Assembly: GCA_002498185.1 (NCBI GenBank)
Contig: DAGO01000060.1
Span: forward strand, 4,202-10,353
DNA from: Euryarchaeota archaeon UBA10
GTDB lineage: Archaea > Thermoplasmatota > Poseidoniia > Poseidoniales > Poseidoniaceae
Direction of reading: 5' to 3'
Length of the DNA: 6,152 nucleotides
Both the position numbers and the translations under genes were made by a program. Positions 5,640-6,152 of the stretch are shown in pieces. The number at the start of each line of letters is the position of its first letter. The stretch's first letter is position 1. The notes under the pieces were generated by a model. It saw nothing but the letters and a program-made list of their open reading frames with translations, did no database searches and had not been told where the DNA came from.

Positions 5640-6152
5640 GACGAAGAGACGCTCGATGTAGTCATAAGTCTGCTCTTCGTAATCAGAGACCTTGCGAACT
5701 ATTGGATGATTGTTATGTTTCTCCTTATTCAAAATTGGAACCATTGATGACCAAACTCCTTCGCCTTTAATCCGTGAATAAATCGCAGCTAAAACGTGTA
5801 TCGCAATCAACACATAACTTGCAGTTGCAGCGAATTCATGCAAAGACAGTGCGACTAATTGCATAGGGCCATCCTTGATTCCTTGATTGAATAAGAATGC
5901 TATCGCTAATCCAGATAATGGTAACAATACCAGAACAACGTACATTGATGAGTGTACGGATTTGGCAATAACCTTGTGAACTCTGTGTACTGGAACTGTA
6001 GATGCATGCATCGTCTCAACTTTTCGCATGTAGAAATATCTGCCAATCACTATGCCTAGAAATGCTGTAGCAAATATGACTTCAAAAATAAGTAGTTTAG
6101 AATCTTCAAGGTCGGAAATATCGTCAACTTGCTTGACAATACCATAAACATA
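5625..6152 (-). CDS. Cytochrome b561-like integral membrane protein, N-terminus beyond window
   Basis: On the minus strand the frame is open from the right edge to TAA at 5627-5625, giving 175 visible residues. Reading starts mid-protein (YVYGIVKQ...) and includes an acidic stretch before the first visible membrane helix (about 20-42, LLIFEVIFATAFLGIVIG). A GTG at 6050 falls inside this helix and is therefore not the likely start. Two more helices follow, about 65-90 (SSMYVVLVLLPLSGLAIAF) and 103-126 (SLHEF...IAIHVLAAIY). His67, before the second helix, and His105 and His119, 14 residues apart in the third, fit the heme-ligand layout of the four-helix cytochrome b561 family, whose first helix would lie beyond the edge. 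The C-terminus (about 140-175) is charged and cytoplasmic-looking. The likely role is electron transfer with heme b between a quinone pool and a partner protein; the partner is unknown. A related DUF4405-type membrane cytochrome is the main alternative. Confidence 0.72.
   Translation of the reverse strand, partial: YVYGIVKQVDDISDLEDSKLLIFEVIFATAFLGIVIGRYFYMRKVETMHASTVPVHRVHKVIAKSVHSSMYVVLVLLPLSGLAIAFLFNQGIKDGPMQLVALSLHEFAATASYVLIAIHVLAAIYSRIKGEGVWSSMVPILNKEKHNNHPIVRKVSDYEEQTYDYIERLFVKKSK

Noticed and set aside
5625..6050. Start of the cytochrome b561-like protein at GTG 6050
   Set aside because: The codon lies within a predicted membrane helix and the frame continues open to the window edge, so the gene is treated as N-terminally incomplete.

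Overview
The window reads as a gene-dense, AT-leaning stretch of an archaeal chromosome. A planktonic Euryarchaeota/Thermoplasmata-type organism such as Marine Group II (Poseidoniales) is my best guess. The reasons are a TrmB-family regulator (mainly an archaeal family), a GGTGA ribosome-binding site at one start, large acidic TPR proteins and very short gene spacing. No rRNA or marker gene is present, so the lineage is inferred and only moderately secure. No tRNA, rRNA, CRISPR array, insertion sequence or gene-free stretch over 300 bases was seen.

Layout. On the minus strand at the left are an ArsC-family thioredoxin-fold protein, cut by the left edge (1-185), and, upstream of it, an FGE-sulfatase-fold protein without the catalytic cysteines (211-870). 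A 65-bp divergent spacer (871-935) follows, with an AT-rich element, tandem 7-bp repeats and two overlapping inverted repeats. From 936 to 5623 four plus-strand genes run as a probable operon. They are a 747-residue TPR protein with three repeat blocks joined by acidic and proline-rich linkers, a TrmB HTH regulator carrying a C-terminal V4R sensor domain (4-bp overlap with the TPR gene), an IscA/ErpA-type iron-sulfur carrier, and a short YgfZ/GcvT-like protein with the KGCYxGQE signature. A convergent minus-strand gene for a cytochrome b561-like membrane protein begins 1 bp after YgfZ and runs off the right edge.

How the genes may work together. IscA-type carriers and YgfZ both act in late iron-sulfur cluster assembly or repair, so the right half of the operon is an Fe-S maturation pair. 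The gene upstream encodes a one-component regulator whose V4R domain keeps a C-x22-E-x2-C-x7-C pattern, the spacing I recall for the zinc site of the phenol sensor MopR. A ligand- or metal-sensing control of the TPR/Fe-S genes is therefore plausible but is inference. The most distinctive item is this TrmB-PLD-like-V4R protein, translationally coupled to a TPR scaffold and followed by Fe-S maturation genes.
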